64,000 nt of DNA from contig NZ_CP158299.1 in the NCBI RefSeq assembly GCF_040256395.1, forward strand, positions 2,963,405 to 3,027,404, in the 5' to 3' direction. Below are positions 1 through 13,791 of this stretch, one piece after another (positions within the stretch are counted from its first letter, which is position 1; every line of letters begins with the position of its first letter). Source of the stretch: Deinococcus sonorensis KR-87. GTDB taxonomy: Bacteria > Deinococcota > Deinococci > Deinococcales > Deinococcaceae. Below the pieces are notes generated by a model that was given only the letters and a program-made list of their open reading frames with translations, had not been told where the DNA came from and did not search any database. The translations under genes and the position numbers were made by a program.

Positions 1-743
1 ACGTGGAACATCGGCACGATCGGCAGCACCACGTCACGCTCGCCCACGTTCAGCGCGTCCTTGGGCGCGCTGGCCAGGCTGTGCAGCACGGTGGAGCGGT
101 GCGAGTACAGCACGCCCTTGGGGTTGCCGGTGGTGCCGCTGGTGTAACACATGGCGGCGGCCTGCCGCTCGTCCAGCTCCGGATACTGGAAGCTGGACGG
201 GTAGGCCGCAATCCACTGGTCATAGTCCAGAACGCCTTCCATCGGCTGCGGCAGGCCACCCAGCACCACCACCGTATGCAGGTGGGGGCAGCCGGCGCGG
301 ATGGTGGGGATCATGGGCGCGAAGACGTTCTCGATCAGCAGCACCCGGTCCTCGGCGTCGTTCAGAATCCAGCAGATCTGGTCCGGATGCAGCCGGATGT
401 TAACGGTGTGCAGCACCGCGCCCATGCTGGGCACCCCCAGGTACGCCTCCAGGTGCCGGTGGCTGTTGACCGCCAATGTGGCCACCCGCTCGCCCGGCTG
501 CACGCCCAGCGCCAGCAGCGCAGTGGCCAGCTGCAGCGCGCGGTCGGCCACCTCGCCGTAGCTGCTGCGGTGAACCTGCGGAATCGGCTGGCCCGCGTCG
601 TCGCGGCCCGCCGCCAGCACACTCACCACCGGGCGGTCTCTGTAGATGGTGCGGATGCGTTCCAGGATGAACGGTACGGTCAGCGGCACATCCATCATGG
701 TGCTGAGGAGCACGGGCGCGGAAACAGGCATGGGGTCGGGCAT
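1..743 (-). CDS. AMP-binding acyl-CoA ligase, N-terminal part (gene runs off the window)
   Basis: Reads leftward from an ATG at 743 preceded by GAGGAGG and is open to the window edge, giving about 247 residues. The protein shows the adenylate-forming family phosphate-binding loop YTSGTTGNPKGV followed by LYSHRS near residues 190-210, and an N-terminal half typical of fatty-acyl-CoA synthetases (QPGERVATLAVNSHRHLEAYLGVP, here seen as consecutive short motifs). Family role: ATP-dependent activation of a carboxylic acid, usually a medium- or long-chain fatty acid, to its CoA thioester. The catalytic C-terminal subdomain lies outside the window, so substrate cannot be judged. The next gene is divergent, with about 210 bp of shared upstream DNA. 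Confidence 0.88.
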   Translation of the reverse strand, partial: MPDPMPVSAPVLLSTMMDVPLTVPFILERIRTIYRDRPVVSVLAAGRDDAGQPIPQVHRSSYGEVADRALQLATALLALGVQPGERVATLAVNSHRHLEAYLGVPSMGAVLHTVNIRLHPDQICWILNDAEDRVLLIENVFAPMIPTIRAGCPHLHTVVVLGGLPQPMEGVLDYDQWIAAYPSSFQYPELDERQAAAMCYTSGTTGNPKGVLYSHRSTVLHSLASAPKDALNVGERDVVLPIVPMFH

Positions 744-954
744 GGTGGGCCTCCTCGGATGAGCGGTGGCGTGAACGGGCGTGCAGGTTGGGTGATGCAG
801 TTGAGTGCGGTCAGTGTACCGTGCCGCCGTGCCCGGCGCCCGCGTCCGTGTTGCTCCGGCTGCAGGTCCACCGTCCCCCCACCCCCAGTTGGCTTCCCCC
901 ACCGGTCCCCCCTGTGGGGTTCCTGAGCGTTCAGGCCACCTGCCATCATGAAGA

Positions 955-2691
955 ATGACCGCCCTGCCGCCCATACCGGACCCCGCTTCGGTGCTGGCAC
1001 AGGGACAGGCGCAGCTGCCGCACAGCCCGGCAGGCAGTCTGGGCGTGGCCCGCCAGCTGGAAGCGCTGGCCCGCCAGCACAACGATGACCCGCTGCTCAG
1101 CAGCGCGCTGTACCTGGCGGGCCGCGCGCTGCTGCGGATGGGCCGCGCCCGCGAGGCGCTCTCCACGCTGCTGGAGGCGGTAGCGCTGTGCAGCGAGGCA
1201 GATCTGCAGGCGCAGGCGCGCTGCTGGCACGAGGCCGCCGTGGCCCAGCGGCGGCTGGCCAACGACCGCGAGGCGCTGGAGTACCTGGGCCTGGCGCTGC
1301 AGCTCCACCGCGAGGCCGGGGATCAGGCCGGTGAAATTGACGTGCTGGATGAGCTGGCGGCCTACCACACCCAGCTGGAGGCGCACGCCGAGGCACTGAG
1401 CTGCTACCGGGCCAACCTGCAGCTGCGCCGGGCCAGCGGCGACCTGCGCGGGCTGGCCCAGACCCTGCTGGGCCTGGGCCGGGCGCAGCTGCTGCTGAGC
1501 CGCACGCTCGGCGGACGTGAGGCGGCCCGGGCGCAGCAGCAGGAGGCGCTCGGTGTGCTGGGCCACGCCCTGCAGCTGGGCCGGCAACTGCATGACCCGG
1601 CGCTGGTGCTGGAGGTGCAGCTGGAGCAGGCCCGGCTGCAGCTGGAGCTGGGACAGCTGGACGCGGCCGAACAGCTGGCGCGCACGGTCCAGCACCATTG
1701 CCTGGAACGCGGGGAGCGCCGCGCCGCCACCGAGGCGCTGCTGCTGCTGGCCGACGTGCTGACCGCCGGGCAGCACCCGGCCCAGGCCCTTCACGCGCTG
1801 CTGGACGCCCAGCAGGTCCTGCAGACGCTGGGCACCCCGGCCGAGCTGGCCCGACTGCACCTGCAGCTCTCGGCGGTGTACGAGCAGCTGGGCGAGTTTC
1901 AGTCGGCCCTGCAGCACCACCGCCAGTACCACGCCCTGGACCGGGCCGTGCGGGCCGATCAGCAGAGTGTGCGCGCCCAGGCCACCTTCGCGCGCCTGGA
2001 CGTGGAGCGCAGCCGCCACGAGAGCGAGCTGCACCGGGCACGCGGCCAGACGCTGGAGCAGCACCTGGCCGAACGCACCCTGCAGCTGGAGGCTACCCAG
2101 ATCGAGATGACCGAACTGCTGGCCTCGGCCGCCGAGTTCCGGGACGCGCCGCTGGGCCCGCACGCCCGCTGGGTGGGCGAGGCGAGCGCCCAGGTGGCGC
2201 TGCGGCTCGGCTGGAGCGACGAGCGCGCCCAGGCGCTGAACCTGGCCGCGCGCCTGCACGACATCGGCAAGATTGCGATTCCGGACCGGATTCTCCTCAA
2301 GGAGGCGAGTCTGTCCGCCAGCGAGTGGGCCGTGATGCGCGAACACACCGTGCTGGGCGCGCGCCTGCTGGCCGCCAGCGCCAGCCCGCTGCTGCAGCTG
2401 GCCAGCACCGTGGCCCTCTCGCACCACGAGCAGTGGGACGGCGGCGGCTATCCGCACGGCCTGAGCGGCGAGCAGATTCCGCTGCCTGGCCGCATCGTGG
2501 CGGTGGTGGACACCTACGACGCGCTGGTGAGCGAGCGTCCCTACAAACCCGCCTGGACCCCCGGACAGGCGCTGCAGTTCCTGCGCCAGCGCTCGGGCCG
2601 GCATTTCGACCCGGAGGTGGTGCGGGCCTTCTGCGATCTGCACGAGGAGGGCCTGCTGACCGGGCTGCTGGCCGCCCACACCGTTCACTGA
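955..2691 (+). CDS. TPR-repeat protein with C-terminal HD-GYP domain
   Basis: 578 residues. Roughly residues 30-340 form helical tetratricopeptide-like repeats (Leu/Ala/Gln-rich, repeated AL..L..A..... patterns), followed by a charged coiled-coil stretch at about 340-385. The last 180 residues are an HD-GYP phosphodiesterase domain: HDIGK with His435/Asp436, HHE at 490-492, DGGGYP just after, and the downstream VDTYDAL signature. HD-GYP domains typically hydrolyse cyclic di-GMP, and all visible metal-ligand motifs are kept, so activity is likely. The TPR part probably binds a protein partner or senses a signal, in place of the receiver domain usual in response-regulator HD-GYPs. The ATG at 955 is used; another ATG at 948 is in a different frame. 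No good Shine-Dalgarno site is visible. Confidence 0.88.
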   Translation: MTALPPIPDPASVLAQGQAQLPHSPAGSLGVARQLEALARQHNDDPLLSSALYLAGRALLRMGRAREALSTLLEAVALCSEADLQAQARCWHEAAVAQRRLANDREALEYLGLALQLHREAGDQAGEIDVLDELAAYHTQLEAHAEALSCYRANLQLRRASGDLRGLAQTLLGLGRAQLLLSRTLGGREAARAQQQEALGVLGHALQLGRQLHDPALVLEVQLEQARLQLELGQLDAAEQLARTVQHHCLERGERRAATEALLLLADVLTAGQHPAQALHALLDAQQVLQTLGTPAELARLHLQLSAVYEQLGEFQSALQHHRQYHALDRAVRADQQSVRAQATFARLDVERSRHESELHRARGQTLEQHLAERTLQLEATQIEMTELLASAAEFRDAPLGPHARWVGEASAQVALRLGWSDERAQALNLAARLHDIGKIAIPDRILLKEASLSASEWAVMREHTVLGARLLAASASPLLQLASTVALSHHEQWDGGGYPHGLSGEQIPLPGRIVAVVDTYDALVSERPYKPAWTPGQALQFLRQRSGRHFDPEVVRAFCDLHEEGLLTGLLAAHTVH

Positions 2692-2757
2692 TTCACCATG
2701 AAGATTTTCGCGCTGGGGGCACCGCGCCGGGGGTTCATGTTGGCGTCAGAAAACCGC

Positions 2758-2763
2758 TAGCAT
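2758..2763 (+). promoter_or_regulatory. -10 box of a leaderless start (TAGCAT)
   Basis: TAGCAT ends 6 nt before the ATG at 2770 and there is no Shine-Dalgarno site. This is the arrangement expected if the transcript begins at or next to the start codon. Confidence 0.5.
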
Positions 2764-2769
2764 GACCGC

Positions 2770-3339
2770 ATGACCACCGTCCAGACCGGCTCCCCGGCCG
2801 AGCAGCCCGACCTGAGCGCTTCCGCTGTGCCCACCTCGCGCCTGCTGGCCTGGCTGCAGGCGGGCGGTCTGGACGAAAAGCGGCTGGAGGGGCTGCACAG
2901 TCAGGACAACGCCTTCTGGGCCGAACTGGCCGCACAGCTCGCCCCTCAGCTTCCCCCGGCCGAGATTCTGCTGGTGCTGCCCGGCGGGGAGCCGCTGGCG
3001 GGCGCCCTGGCGGCCCACCTGAAGCTGCCGTTCCAGGTGCTGCACCATGCCAGCGGCGCACCGGATCACTGGGTCCTGCCGGACGCGCCGCTGCCATCTT
3101 TCGGCCTGCTGGTCACGACCTACCTGACCACCGGGGTGCCGGAGATGGAGCTCAGCGTGCTGGCACAGCGGGCCGGCTGCGAGCTGAGAACGGTGGTGTG
3201 CGCGGTGGAACGCAGCACTGCTGGTGGGCGGCACCGGCTGCTTCAGCTGGGCGTGAACACCCTGGCCGGGCAGCGCATCGCCGAAACCCCGCGCGGCCTG
3301 ATCCTGGAGCGCCGCCGGGCCGAAACGCGCGCCTTCTAG
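2770..3339 (+). CDS. Hypothetical protein, possibly phosphoribosyltransferase-like
   Basis: 189 residues, acidic N-terminus. I do not recognise the family with certainty. The middle (PAEILLVLPGGEPLAGALAAH, then LLVTTYLTTGVPEMELSVLAQ) resembles a type I phosphoribosyltransferase layout: an early strand-loop followed by a strand ending in a Thr-Thr-Gly loop where PRTases have the D-D-x-x-T-T-G PRPP loop. The two acidic residues normally found there are missing (VTTYLTTG), so catalysis is doubtful. The start is supported by the leaderless -10 box at 2758. It converges on the methyltransferase gene, and the two stop codons share the palindrome CTAG at 3336-3339. Confidence 0.6.
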   Translation: MTTVQTGSPAEQPDLSASAVPTSRLLAWLQAGGLDEKRLEGLHSQDNAFWAELAAQLAPQLPPAEILLVLPGGEPLAGALAAHLKLPFQVLHHASGAPDHWVLPDAPLPSFGLLVTTYLTTGVPEMELSVLAQRAGCELRTVVCAVERSTAGGRHRLLQLGVNTLAGQRIAETPRGLILERRRAETRAF

Positions 3340-3872
3340 CCTTCCGACGCTTGGCGGTACGCCTGGAGGGCCCGCTCCTCTGCCGGAATGCGGATCAGGC
3401 GCAGCAGCAGGGCGTTGGCGAGGCTGCCCAGCACGGCCGTCCGCCACGCGCCCACCGCCAGCGGTGCACTGACCATTTCCAGCGCCACCACCGCGTAGTT
3501 GGGGTGGTTCAGCAGCCGGAAGGGCCCCCCCTGAACCCGGTGGGCTCCCGGCACAATCAGGATGCGGGTGTTCCACTGCCGGCCCAGCGTGCGGATCACC
3601 CAGTAGCGCAGCGGCTGGGCCAGCAGCAGCGCCAGCAGCCAGCCGAGCCGGACGCTCCCCCTGGCCCGGCGGCCCTCCAGCAGCGTGCCGAGCAGCCAGC
3701 CCGCATGCAGCACAAAGAACAGCGGATAATGTTCGCGGCCGTACTCGGTGGCGCCGTGGTCGAGGGCCCAGCGTTCGTTGCGCTTCGCCACCCGCAGCTC
3801 CAGCAGGCGCTGGCCCACCAGGGCGGCCACCAGCCAGGGCGCGGCCCGGGCCCCCCCGCCCCCTCGGCTCAC
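3336..3872 (-). CDS. Isoprenylcysteine carboxyl methyltransferase (ICMT)-family membrane protein
   Basis: 178 residues. The start is the GTG at 3872, which overlaps the stop of the upstream type III PKS in a GTGA. Several hydrophobic segments are followed by the ICMT-family core: [13 protein letters not shown], then [14 protein letters not shown] near residue 120, then a C-terminal RIPAEERAL. In this family the RxxxHPNY and RxxxEE motifs bind S-adenosylmethionine. Small ICMT-like proteins coupled to bacterial type III PKSs (for example BpsB in Bacillus) O-methylate the alkylpyrone or alkylresorcinol product. The 4-nt overlap strongly suggests the same role here; the exact product is inference. 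Confidence 0.85.
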   Translation of the reverse strand: MSRGGGGARAAPWLVAALVGQRLLELRVAKRNERWALDHGATEYGREHYPLFFVLHAGWLLGTLLEGRRARGSVRLGWLLALLLAQPLRYWVIRTLGRQWNTRILIVPGAHRVQGGPFRLLNHPNYAVVALEMVSAPLAVGAWRTAVLGSLANALLLRLIRIPAEERALQAYRQASEG

Positions 3873-4936
3873 GCGACAAACTCCAGCAGGACGTGCTCGG
3901 CGCAGAAGCCGGGGCCCATCGCGCTCAGCAGTCCCTTGCCCTCCGGGGCATGTTTGAGCAGTTCCTCCAGCACGAACAGCACGGTGGGGCTGCTCATATT
4001 GCCGTTGCAGTGCAGCACCTGCCGGGAGGCGGCCAGCGCCTGCGGGTCCAGCGACAGGGCCTCCTGGTAAGCGTCCAGCACCTTCACGCCGCCCGGATGC
4101 ACCACGTAGTGCTGCAGGTCCTCCAGGGTCCAGTCGCTGGCGGCCAGGGTCTCCTCCACGTTCTGCCGCATCATGCCGCTCACCAGCTCTGGAATGCTCT
4201 GACGGAAGCGCACCTTCAGTCCGTCGTCCATCACGTCCCAGCCCATCACGTCGCCGCTGTCCGGGAGCAGGGTGCTGCGGTGCCCGGACAGCCGCACCAG
4301 GCCGCCGGTCCCGTCGTCCGGCCCCACCACCAGGGCGGCCGCGCCGTCGGCGAACAGCGCGGAACCCACGAAGTTGCTGCTCGACTCGTCGCTCTTGACC
4401 AGCGTCAGGCTGCAAAGCTCCGCCGCAATCAGCAGCACGTTCTGGTAGCCGGCCCGTACCAGATCGGCTGCGCGCGCCAGCCCCTGCGCCCCGCCCGCAC
4501 AGCCCAGGCCCCACAGCGGCAGCCGGACCGCCTGACGGTTGAGGCCCAGCCGCTCCATCAGCATGCTCTCCAGGCTGGGGGTGCTGATGCCGGTGCTGCT
4601 CACGAACACCACCGCGTCCACGTCCTCCGGCGCCGCGCCCGCCTGGGCCAGCGCCGTGCGGGTCAGCTGCTCGCTCAGCCGCAGCGTCTCCTCGACGTAC
4701 ACGGCATTCTTGTCGGCGAAGCTGTGCGGTTCCATGTACCACTCCAGCGGCCGGGCCAGGAAGCGCCGCTGAATCTGGGCATTCTCGAACACCTCCAGCA
4801 GTTTCGGGTGAGCCGCAAGCCGCGGAAACAGCTGAACAGCGGCGTCACGGAGCTGCGTCTGAGGCACACAGTGGGCGGGGTGTCCGGTGACCAGGGCACG
4901 CACCACAGGCGACGTATGGGAAGACGAAACAGGCAT
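3869..4936 (-). CDS. Type III polyketide synthase (chalcone/stilbene synthase family)
   Basis: 355 residues starting MPVSSSH at the ATG at 4936. The thiolase-fold catalytic triad is complete: Cys146 in WGLGCAGG, His280 in YVVHPGG and Asn313 in HCNGNMSSP. Length matches the family. These enzymes load an acyl-CoA starter and extend it with malonyl-CoA, giving alkylpyrones or alkylresorcinols. With the overlapping ICMT-like methyltransferase downstream the pair resembles the bps operon of Bacillus, whose methylated alkylpyrones lie in the membrane. Starter unit and product cannot be read from sequence. Confidence 0.93.
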   Translation of the reverse strand: MPVSSSHTSPVVRALVTGHPAHCVPQTQLRDAAVQLFPRLAAHPKLLEVFENAQIQRRFLARPLEWYMEPHSFADKNAVYVEETLRLSEQLTRTALAQAGAAPEDVDAVVFVSSTGISTPSLESMLMERLGLNRQAVRLPLWGLGCAGGAQGLARAADLVRAGYQNVLLIAAELCSLTLVKSDESSSNFVGSALFADGAAALVVGPDDGTGGLVRLSGHRSTLLPDSGDVMGWDVMDDGLKVRFRQSIPELVSGMMRQNVEETLAASDWTLEDLQHYVVHPGGVKVLDAYQEALSLDPQALAASRQVLHCNGNMSSPTVLFVLEELLKHAPEGKGLLSAMGPGFCAEHVLLEFVA

Positions 4937-4991
4937 GACGCATTCTTCCGCGCCATGCCCAGGGGACTGTAACCGTTCCCGCTCCGGCCGC

Positions 4992-5882
<891 letters not shown>

Positions 5883-6010
5883 ACGACCTCCTGTGTCGGG
5901 CACGTTGTACTGCTGTAGAGGCTCGCGCAACTGTGGCGGGCCGTCACATCAAGGCCAGCTCAAGGCCACGCAACGTCGGCAAGAGCAGGGTTGGGAACGA
6001 CCGGCGCGCC

Positions 6011-6016
6011 TATCTT
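6011..6016 (+). promoter_or_regulatory. -10 box of a leaderless start (TATCTT)
   Basis: TATCTT ends 6 nt before the ATG at 6023; no Shine-Dalgarno site. Confidence 0.5.
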
Positions 6017-6022
6017 TGAGCT

Positions 6023-6298
6023 ATGGGATGGCGCATCTTCGCAACGGCCGAGATCCGGGACAGCCACGCGACCCTCTACCTGACGCCGCAGCAGACGGTC
6101 TGCCTGCGCGCCAAGGCGGGTGAGGCGCTGCTGCTGGACCGGGCGTATGCCACGGTCGAGGACGCCATCATGGACGCCGCCGTGCAGCCGCAGCTGCCGC
6201 AGCCGCTCTACGACGCCCTGCTGGACGCGGTGGAGCGCCGCAGCCACGCCGAGGCGGAGGAGCTGCGCTGGACGCCGCAGTGGCCCGACGACAGCTGA
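6023..6298 (+). CDS. Small conserved-type hypothetical protein
   Basis: 91 residues with a predicted mix of a short beta N-terminus (WRIFATAEIRDSHATLYLTP) and a helical acidic C-terminal half. No membrane segment, no cysteine pair, no motif that I recognise. The leaderless -10 box at 6011 and codon use like its neighbours support it as a real gene. It converges on the oligopeptidase gene, with 9 bp between the two stops and no visible terminator. Confidence 0.6.
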   Translation: MGWRIFATAEIRDSHATLYLTPQQTVCLRAKAGEALLLDRAYATVEDAIMDAAVQPQLPQPLYDALLDAVERRSHAEAEELRWTPQWPDDS

Positions 6299-6307
6299 GG
6301 GGTCTGC

Positions 6308-8389
6308 TCAGGCCCCGTCGCCCAGCACGCTCAGCAGGAAGGCGTACTCCTCGGCCGTCTCGCGCAGGGCGTCGAAGCGCCCGCTGCTGCCGCCGTGCCC
6401 GGCCCCCATGTTGGTCTTGAGCACGATGGTGCCGCTGCCTGGCTGGGCCAGGGTCCGCAGTCTGGCTGCGTACTTGGCCGGCTCCCAGTACGCCACCCGC
6501 GGATCGTTCAGGCCGCCGGAGATGAACAGGTGGGGGTACACGCCCGCCTTCAGGTTGTCGTAGGGGCTGTACTGGGCCATCACGTCGTACCAGCGCCGCT
6601 CCTGCGGGTTGCCCCACTCGTCGTACTCGCTGGTGGTCAGCGGAATGCTGGCGTCCAGCATGGTACTCAGCACGTCCACGAACGGCACCCCCACGAACGC
6701 CGCGCCGAACAGGTCCGGGCGCAGGTTCACCACCGCGCCCATCAGCAGGCCGCCGGCGCTGCGCCCCATGGCCGCCAGCCGTCCCGGCAGCGTCACGCCC
6801 TCCCGGATCAGCCCCTCCCCCACCGCGATGAAGTCGGTGAAGGTGTTCATCTTGTGCTCCAGGCGGCCCGCGTCGTACCAGCGCCGCCCGCGCTCGCTGC
6901 CGCCCCGGATGTGCGCAATGGCCCACACCCAGCCGCGGTCCAGCAGCGGCAGCCGTGACGCGCTGAACGAAGGGTCCACCGGAAAGCCGTAGCTGCCGTA
7001 GCCGTACAGCAGCGTGGGGGCCGGCAGCGCGGTGTCGCGGCGGCGCACCAGACTGACCGGCACCTGCTCACCGTCCGGGGCCGTCATCCAGCGCTGCTCG
7101 GCCACGTACTGGGCCGGGTCATAGTCGGGCACCGGGGTGGCCTTGACCAGCGTGGTCTGCAGCGTGTTCAGGTCCAGGTCCAGGTGTTCCAGCGGCTGCG
7201 TCAGGCTGCTGTACAGCACCCGTGCCTGGGCGGTATCAAAGACGCGGTTGCTGCCCGGCTGCACCGTATGGCTGGCCTCCGGAAACGTCACCCGCCGGGC
7301 CTCGCCGTAGCCGCCCCCCGTGCGGGGCAGCACCCACAGCTGCGAAAAGCCCTCCTCGCGCCCGCTGAGCAGCAGGTGACCAGCAAACAGCCGCATCCCG
7401 GTCAGGTAGCGCTGCTCATCGTGCGGCAGCACGTCCTGAGCAGTGTTCCAGTCCAGCGGTCCGCTGGCGGTCTTGGGCAGGCGCACCACCCAGAACTCCC
7501 GCGCGCCACCCTGGTTGGTGAGCACCAGCCAGTGGTCGCCGCCGTCTTCCAGCATGGTCTCCACCTGCGGCTCGCGCGGCAGCAGCAGCCGGGGCTGGGC
7601 GTCGGCATCGCCAGTCTCCAGCACCTGCCACTCGGTGCTGAGGCTGGCCGAGCTGCCCACCAGCAGCGTCTCGCCGTTCGCGCTCTTCTTCACCACCAGC
7701 CGGAAAGTGGGATCGTCCTCCTGCACCAGCAGGGTGTCCTCAGAGGCCGGCTGTCCCAGGCGGTGGCGCCAGAGCCGGGAGGGCCGCTGCGTCTCGTCTT
7801 CCGTGACGTAGAACAGCTGGCGGCCGTCGGCGCTCCAGGCCAGCGTCCAGCCGGACACGCCCGGCAGCGGCGCTTCCAGCAGCTCGCCCGTCTGCGTGTT
7901 CAGCACCCGCAGCTCAAACACCTCCTGCCCGGTGGTGTCGAGCAGGTAGGCCCAGGAGCGGCCGTCGGGGCTGGGCCGGGTGAGGTAGACCCACACGTTC
8001 TGGTGGCCCTCGCGCGCCTTCAGCTCGTTGAGGTCCAGCACCACCTCAGGCGGCGCGTCCGGCGTGTCCGCCCGCCGCCGCACGAACACCGGGTGCGCCT
8101 GCCCCTCGTCGGTGCGGGTGCTGTACAGCCACTCGCCCTCCCGGATCGGCGGCTGCTCGTCCCGCTCCTGGATGTGGGAGCGCAGCTCAGCGGTGATGCG
8201 GTCCACCAGCGGCGCGTGCGGGGCCATCACCTCCGCCAGGTGGTCGTTCTCGGCCGTAAGGTAGGCCAGCACCCGTTCGCCCTGCTTACCGTCGGTGCGC
8301 AGCCAGTGGTAGTCGTCCGGGCGTTCCAGGTCGTGCTCGCGGTGAGTGATCCGGTCGCGGGGGGCCTGAGGCGGAATGGGTGGCGTCAT
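6308..8389 (-). CDS. ptrB: Oligopeptidase B, prolyl oligopeptidase (S9A) family
   Basis: 693 residues, the usual length. The N-terminal half is a beta-propeller (repeated W.xDGR/LxY segments) and the C-terminal 260 residues an alpha/beta hydrolase. The nucleophile elbow [10 protein letters not shown] lies near residue 544, the acid loop GGLNDPRV around 628 and the catalytic His in [10 protein letters not shown] around 664. [17 protein letters not shown] is the strand before the nucleophile domain typical of oligopeptidase B. It cleaves short peptides after Arg or Lys in the cytoplasm. The start at 8389 is supported by TAGGCT 6 nt upstream. Confidence 0.93.
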   Translation of the reverse strand: MTPPIPPQAPRDRITHREHDLERPDDYHWLRTDGKQGERVLAYLTAENDHLAEVMAPHAPLVDRITAELRSHIQERDEQPPIREGEWLYSTRTDEGQAHPVFVRRRADTPDAPPEVVLDLNELKAREGHQNVWVYLTRPSPDGRSWAYLLDTTGQEVFELRVLNTQTGELLEAPLPGVSGWTLAWSADGRQLFYVTEDETQRPSRLWRHRLGQPASEDTLLVQEDDPTFRLVVKKSANGETLLVGSSASLSTEWQVLETGDADAQPRLLLPREPQVETMLEDGGDHWLVLTNQGGAREFWVVRLPKTASGPLDWNTAQDVLPHDEQRYLTGMRLFAGHLLLSGREEGFSQLWVLPRTGGGYGEARRVTFPEASHTVQPGSNRVFDTAQARVLYSSLTQPLEHLDLDLNTLQTTLVKATPVPDYDPAQYVAEQRWMTAPDGEQVPVSLVRRRDTALPAPTLLYGYGSYGFPVDPSFSASRLPLLDRGWVWAIAHIRGGSERGRRWYDAGRLEHKMNTFTDFIAVGEGLIREGVTLPGRLAAMGRSAGGLLMGAVVNLRPDLFGAAFVGVPFVDVLSTMLDASIPLTTSEYDEWGNPQERRWYDVMAQYSPYDNLKAGVYPHLFISGGLNDPRVAYWEPAKYAARLRTLAQPGSGTIVLKTNMGAGHGGSSGRFDALRETAEEYAFLLSVLGDGA

Positions 8390-8393
8390 ACGC

Positions 8394-9209
8394 TCAGCCT
8401 ACCGGGTCCGCCTGGACCATGTCGGCCGCGTCCCGTTCCGGCGTGGCGCAGGTCTCGCGGAACACGTACTGCGACAGGCGTTTGCGGTGGCGGCTGCTCC
8501 AGTCGATGGTGGGCCGCCGGTCGGTGCCGGGCAGGTAGCCGAGCCGGTACACCGCCATCAGCTCCAGGGTGGCCGGCACCCGCAGCAGGTCGCGCAGGCG
8601 CTGCCACTGCTCGGGGATCTCCATCGGCGTGCTCACGAACTGGATGCCCATGCCCAGGCTGCCCACCACGTTCCAGATGTTCACCACCGCGCCGCCCATG
8701 CCGAACACACTGTAAAAGGCGCTCAGCTCGCCGGGGCGGTACTCGGCCCGGTCCAGCAGCACCGCCAGCAGCAGCGGACTGCCGGCCACCAGCTTGCGGT
8801 TGTCCTCGCCCAGCCGGGCCGGCACGCCCAGCCGCCGCATCAGGTTCAGGCCCGCGTCGCTGAACACCTGCCGGGTGAAAGGGCGCAGCGGCCCCGGCAG
8901 GTGGTCGATGTAGATGCCGTCGCGGCGCTGGTCCATCTCCGTTTCCGAGAAGCGGAAGTAGCGGCGGTAGCGCTCGAAGAACACGCCCTGCTCGATCAGC
9001 TGCTGCATGCTCTGACCGGAAATCTCCGCCACCTGCGCGATGGTGTCCGGGTTCTCGATCAGCACGAAGCGCCACGGCTGGGAATTGAAATGGCTCGGGG
9101 CCGACGCCGCCACCCGCATCAGCAGGTGCTGATGCTCGCGGCTCACCGGTTCCGGGCGGAACGGCCCGTTGGTGGTGCGGCGGCTGAGAATGCCATCGAT
9201 CAGGTCCAT
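8394..9209 (-). CDS. Nitroreductase-family FMN oxidoreductase
   Basis: 271 residues from the ATG at 9209, supported by TACCCT 6 nt upstream. Family hallmarks: N-terminal [14 protein letters not shown] (Arg residues contacting FMN phosphate), [16 protein letters not shown] near residues 38-53, and LGMGIQFVS (the G-rich FMN loop) in the second half. Such enzymes use NAD(P)H and FMN to reduce nitro compounds, quinones or flavins. The C-terminal [13 protein letters not shown] extension is like that of BluB/nitroreductase-type members; substrate cannot be set. Confidence 0.85.
   Translation of the reverse strand: MDLIDGILSRRTTNGPFRPEPVSREHQHLLMRVAASAPSHFNSQPWRFVLIENPDTIAQVAEISGQSMQQLIEQGVFFERYRRYFRFSETEMDQRRDGIYIDHLPGPLRPFTRQVFSDAGLNLMRRLGVPARLGEDNRKLVAGSPLLLAVLLDRAEYRPGELSAFYSVFGMGGAVVNIWNVVGSLGMGIQFVSTPMEIPEQWQRLRDLLRVPATLELMAVYRLGYLPGTDRRPTIDWSSRHRKRLSQYVFRETCATPERDAADMVQADPVG
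8396..8401 (-). promoter_or_regulatory. -10 box of a leaderless start (TAGGCT) for ptrB
   Basis: On the minus strand TAGGCT ends 6 nt before the ATG at 8389. It overlaps the 3' end of the upstream nitroreductase gene. Confidence 0.5.
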
Positions 9210-9215
9210 ACCGGC

Positions 9216-9221
9216 AGGGTA
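9216..9221 (-). promoter_or_regulatory. -10 box of a leaderless start (TACCCT)
   Basis: On the minus strand TACCCT ends 6 nt before the nitroreductase ATG at 9209. Confidence 0.5.
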
Positions 9222-9247
9222 GCAGGCAGGGCCGCTGCGCCCCGTAC

Positions 9248-9559
9248 TCACCACACCCAAACGGCCGCGCCCACGTACAGCAGCGCGATCAGGCCGGCCA
9301 GCCGCCAGTGTCCAGCCCGCCCCGGGCGGGTACGCGCCATGCCGAGCAGTAGCAGCAGCAGCGGCGGGTAGGGCCACCAGCGCTGGTGGCCCAGCAGGGC
9401 AAGCAGGCCGGTCAGTACAGTGCCGGCACACACCGCGAAGTACAGCGCGTGGTGCGGCCAGCGCGCCTGATCGCGCCGCCAGCCGAGCTGCAGGCTGAGG
9501 CCCAGCAGCAGCAGCGTGGCCAGCAGCAGCAGCGTGAGGCCCAGCGCGAGGTGGTACAC
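9248..9559 (-). CDS. Small integral membrane protein of unknown function
   Basis: 103 residues starting with a GTG at 9559, only 7 nt after the stop of the PBP gene, so very likely co-transcribed with it. Three to four hydrophobic segments: residues 4-25 (leucine-rich), about 38-58, 66-73 and 86-103. Short basic loops between them (RRDQAR, ARTRPGR) fit an inner-membrane protein. No domain recognised. It may help envelope synthesis by association with the PBP, but that is context only. Confidence 0.62.
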   Translation of the reverse strand: MYHLALGLTLLLLATLLLLGLSLQLGWRRDQARWPHHALYFAVCAGTVLTGLLALLGHQRWWPYPPLLLLLLGMARTRPGRAGHWRLAGLIALLYVGAAVWVW

Positions 9560-9566
9560 GCCGCGC

Positions 9567-12038
<2,472 letters not shown>

Positions 12039-12133
12039 GCCGGGCCGGTACAGGTGGGGGGATGGGTCATCAGCGTTCTGCCCTCAGCATACCCGGCGTT
12101 TCTGATGCGGCATGAGGGCCGCCGCCGCTGCGC

Positions 12134-12139
12134 TATACT
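12134..12139 (+). promoter_or_regulatory. Probable pyr operon -10 box (TATACT)
   Basis: TATACT is the only good -10 in the region between the divergent PBP gene and pyrR. It predicts a transcript start near 12146 and a leader of about 165 nt. No convincing -35 hexamer is seen. Confidence 0.45.
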
Positions 12140-12183
12140 CCCGTGACGCCTGAGCGCGTTCCCTGAAACCCACGTCCTTTTCG

Positions 12184-12201
12184 GCAGTCCCGTGAGGCTG
12201 C
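12184..12201 (+). promoter_or_regulatory. PyrR-binding loop in the pyr leader RNA
   Basis: GCAG (12184-12187) can pair with CTGC (12198-12201) around the loop TCCCGTGAGG. The loop matches the PyrR-binding consensus ARUCCNGNGAGGYU known from Bacillus pyr leaders. It lies upstream of the leader-peptide ribosome site (AGGAGAAGGAG, 12218-12228), so UMP- or UTP-bound PyrR could hinder leader translation. Confidence 0.75.
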
Positions 12202-12232
12202 GCCCGCCCTGTGAGGCAGGAGAAGGAGCACC

Positions 12233-13790
<1,558 letters not shown>

Positions 13791-13791
13791 C

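Noticed and set aside
3336..4742. One long methyltransferase reading back into the PKS gene
   Set aside because: The extra N-terminal part is a frame-shadow of the PKS; the GTG at 3872 with GTGA overlap is the natural start.
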